Positions 62,925-64,000 of a stretch of 64,000 bases of DNA are shown here, one piece after another. Every line of letters starts with the position of its first letter. The stretch's first letter is position 1. Below the pieces are notes generated by a model. That model ran no database searches, had not been told where the DNA came from, and worked only from the letters and a program-made list of their open reading frames with translations. The DNA is from Streptomyces sp. NBC_01304 (GTDB lineage Bacteria > Actinomycetota > Actinomycetes > Streptomycetales > Streptomycetaceae): positions 9,548,001 to 9,612,000 of the forward strand of contig NZ_CP109055.1 in the NCBI RefSeq assembly GCF_035975855.1. Direction: 5' to 3'. Position numbers and translations under genes: made by a program.

Positions 62925-64000
62925 ATGACCGCCGAGTACGCACGCGCGCTGCCGGCCCTCGCCGAGGATCTTCGCCCCGAGACTCCGGTCCTGCTGAATC
63001 GGCCAGTCAGGCCCGGCACGGACACGGCGATCCTGTCGGTGCTCGCCGAGGACCGCTGGGAGCTGACACCTGCTCTGTTCGAGGAACACATCTCGGCGAC
63101 CAGCCTGAACTTCTCCGCGATCCGCGAGCCTCTGCGGCGGACGGCCAAGACCTACGTGTGGCAGCTCCTGAACTGCCTGGACTCGCCGGCTCTGCGGCGG
63201 TTCTCCAACACCCGTTTGTCCGTCCGCACCGTCGTGAGCGGGTTTCCGTCGCTGACCTCCTTCCTGGTCTGGCTGGATGTCCACGGCATCTCCGCGCTGG
63301 CCGGCGTCAGCCATGCCGACCTGGACGCCTACCTCACCGATCTGCGGGAGAGCGGTCTGTCCCGCGACACCTTGGGTGAACGGATCATCGCCGTCCGGCG
63401 GCTGTGGGCGTGGCGTGAAGTGCTGCCGCCCGGCGACCGGCTCCCGGAGTCTCCGCCCTGGCAAGGAGCGGACGCCAATGAACTGATCGGCCGGAAACGA
63501 CGCGGCGGAGAGAACCGCACCCCGCGCATTCCGTCGGCGAACATCGACCGACTACTGCTGTGGTCCCTGCGGTTCGTCCACGACTTCGCCGACGACATCC
63601 TCGTCGCCCGCGATGAGTACGTCGCCTTGGTGCCCCGCAGTTTCACTGCCCGGCACCGCCACGGCGGTCACCAGGACCCGCGCACTCCCGACGCCTTCCA
63701 CACCGATCTGGACTCACTCCTGCGACGCATGACCCGTGAGGGCACGGCCCTGCCGGGCAAGCCCGGCCCCGACGGACAGCCGGTCCTCGACCGTCAGCAC
63801 CTCGCCCGGATCCTGAACTGCCCCACCCACTGGCTGAACCGCAACGCGAACAAGACAGCCCTGGCCGTCAGCGGCCTGCCCCTCGCGGACGCCGCCTACC
63901 TGCGTGCCCCGATCCAGGGCCAGTTCGACGGCCGACCCTGGCGACCTCGGCCAATCACCTTCACCGAGGCCCCACATCTGATTCGTCACTTGGCCACAGC
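62925..64000 (+). CDS. Third integrase-like gene (partial, runs off the window)
   Basis: The frame is open from ATG 62925 to the end of the window (358 codons). It reads MTAEYARALPALAEDLRPET, then LRRTAKTYVWQLLNCLDSPA and HADLDAYLTDLRESGLSRDT, a core-binding-like region, and IPSANIDRLLLWSLRFVHDF. The catalytic domain would lie beyond the window. Its ATG overlaps the second gene's stop (ATGA). It completes the three-gene integrase set. Confidence 0.82.
   Translation, partial: MTAEYARALPALAEDLRPETPVLLNRPVRPGTDTAILSVLAEDRWELTPALFEEHISATSLNFSAIREPLRRTAKTYVWQLLNCLDSPALRRFSNTRLSVRTVVSGFPSLTSFLVWLDVHGISALAGVSHADLDAYLTDLRESGLSRDTLGERIIAVRRLWAWREVLPPGDRLPESPPWQGADANELIGRKRRGGENRTPRIPSANIDRLLLWSLRFVHDFADDILVARDEYVALVPRSFTARHRHGGHQDPRTPDAFHTDLDSLLRRMTREGTALPGKPGPDGQPVLDRQHLARILNCPTHWLNRNANKTALAVSGLPLADAAYLRAPIQGQFDGRPWRPRPITFTEAPHLIRHLAT

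Larger units (their letters stand above)
58489..62928 (+). pseudogene. Second integrase-like gene, interrupted by an ISL3-type element
   Basis: The 5' part (58489-58955, GTG start) reads from VRGRPAALPTAGYRAPVRLL to RSGGINRDR. The 3' part (61507-62928) reads TPTVLSYTPEEFRQIMAVAR to LDHT, including a cysteine-rich segment (SFMRCLDCPCA). Removing the element and one copy of the CGCAC duplication joins the two in frame to give about 629 residues. The stop overlaps the ATG of the third gene. I do not see the full R-H-R-Y set in it; in such trios the members can diverge. The insertion should block the trio. Confidence 0.88.

Overview
The base composition (high GC, strong third-position G/C), frequent GTG/TTG starts, four-base ATGA/GTGA gene overlaps and the gene content point to a Streptomyces-type actinomycete. 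The density of insertion sequences, recombinases and broken genes suggests an accessory region such as a chromosome arm or a large plasmid. No rRNA, tRNA, CRISPR array or replication origin was recognised.

Layout. 0-2.7 kb: an IS110-family and an IS5-family element. 2.7-7.4 kb: an exopolysaccharide-type locus (cellulose-synthase-like GT2, an overlapping 37-residue membrane protein, an acyltransferase/SGNH protein, then a GH16 glucanase behind a terminator). 8.4-13.1 kb: a sensor kinase/response regulator pair, an epimerase-fold protein that has lost its catalytic motifs, and a membrane-anchored SpoIIE-type phosphatase. 13.1-17.1 kb: gene relics, including a trypsin-like protease split by an IS116-like IS110-family element whose bridge RNA can be read from the sequence. 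17.8-19.5 kb: carbonic anhydrase and a Sua5-type protein. 19.6-20.8 kb: a decayed IS3 element. 20.9-24.3 kb: a P450 plus squalene-hopene-cyclase-type operon. 25-28.9 kb: two secreted proteins sharing a four-cysteine domain. 29.4-39.1 kb: a mobile-element graveyard (IS256, IS5 nested in IS1182, IS5 inside a serine recombinase) with an MTHFR-like gene and a frameshifted M60 peptidase. 39.4-56.7 kb: a terpenoid biosynthetic cluster. 56.8-64 kb: three overlapping integrase-like genes, the middle one interrupted by an ISL3-family element with a passenger gene.

The 40.4-56.7 kb cluster is the main biosynthetic system. A polyprenyl synthase (probably GGPP), a P450, a class I terpene synthase with a degenerate Asp-rich motif and a flavin monooxygenase form one leftward run. 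A KASIII-like enzyme, an acyl carrier protein, a small ORF and a full mevalonate pathway (kinase, decarboxylase, phosphomevalonate kinase, type 2 IPP isomerase, HMG-CoA reductase, HMG-CoA synthase) plus an esterase form the second. Both runs start next to a nearly identical 40-bp upstream sequence, and an XRE/TPR regulator is divergent from the first. The design suggests dedicated C5 supply for a tailored terpenoid, probably a diterpenoid; the product is not identifiable from sequence.

Many genes in the accessory parts carry single-base frameshifts, whereas the terpenoid cluster proper and the exopolysaccharide locus are intact. These may be real decay or indel errors in the assembly.
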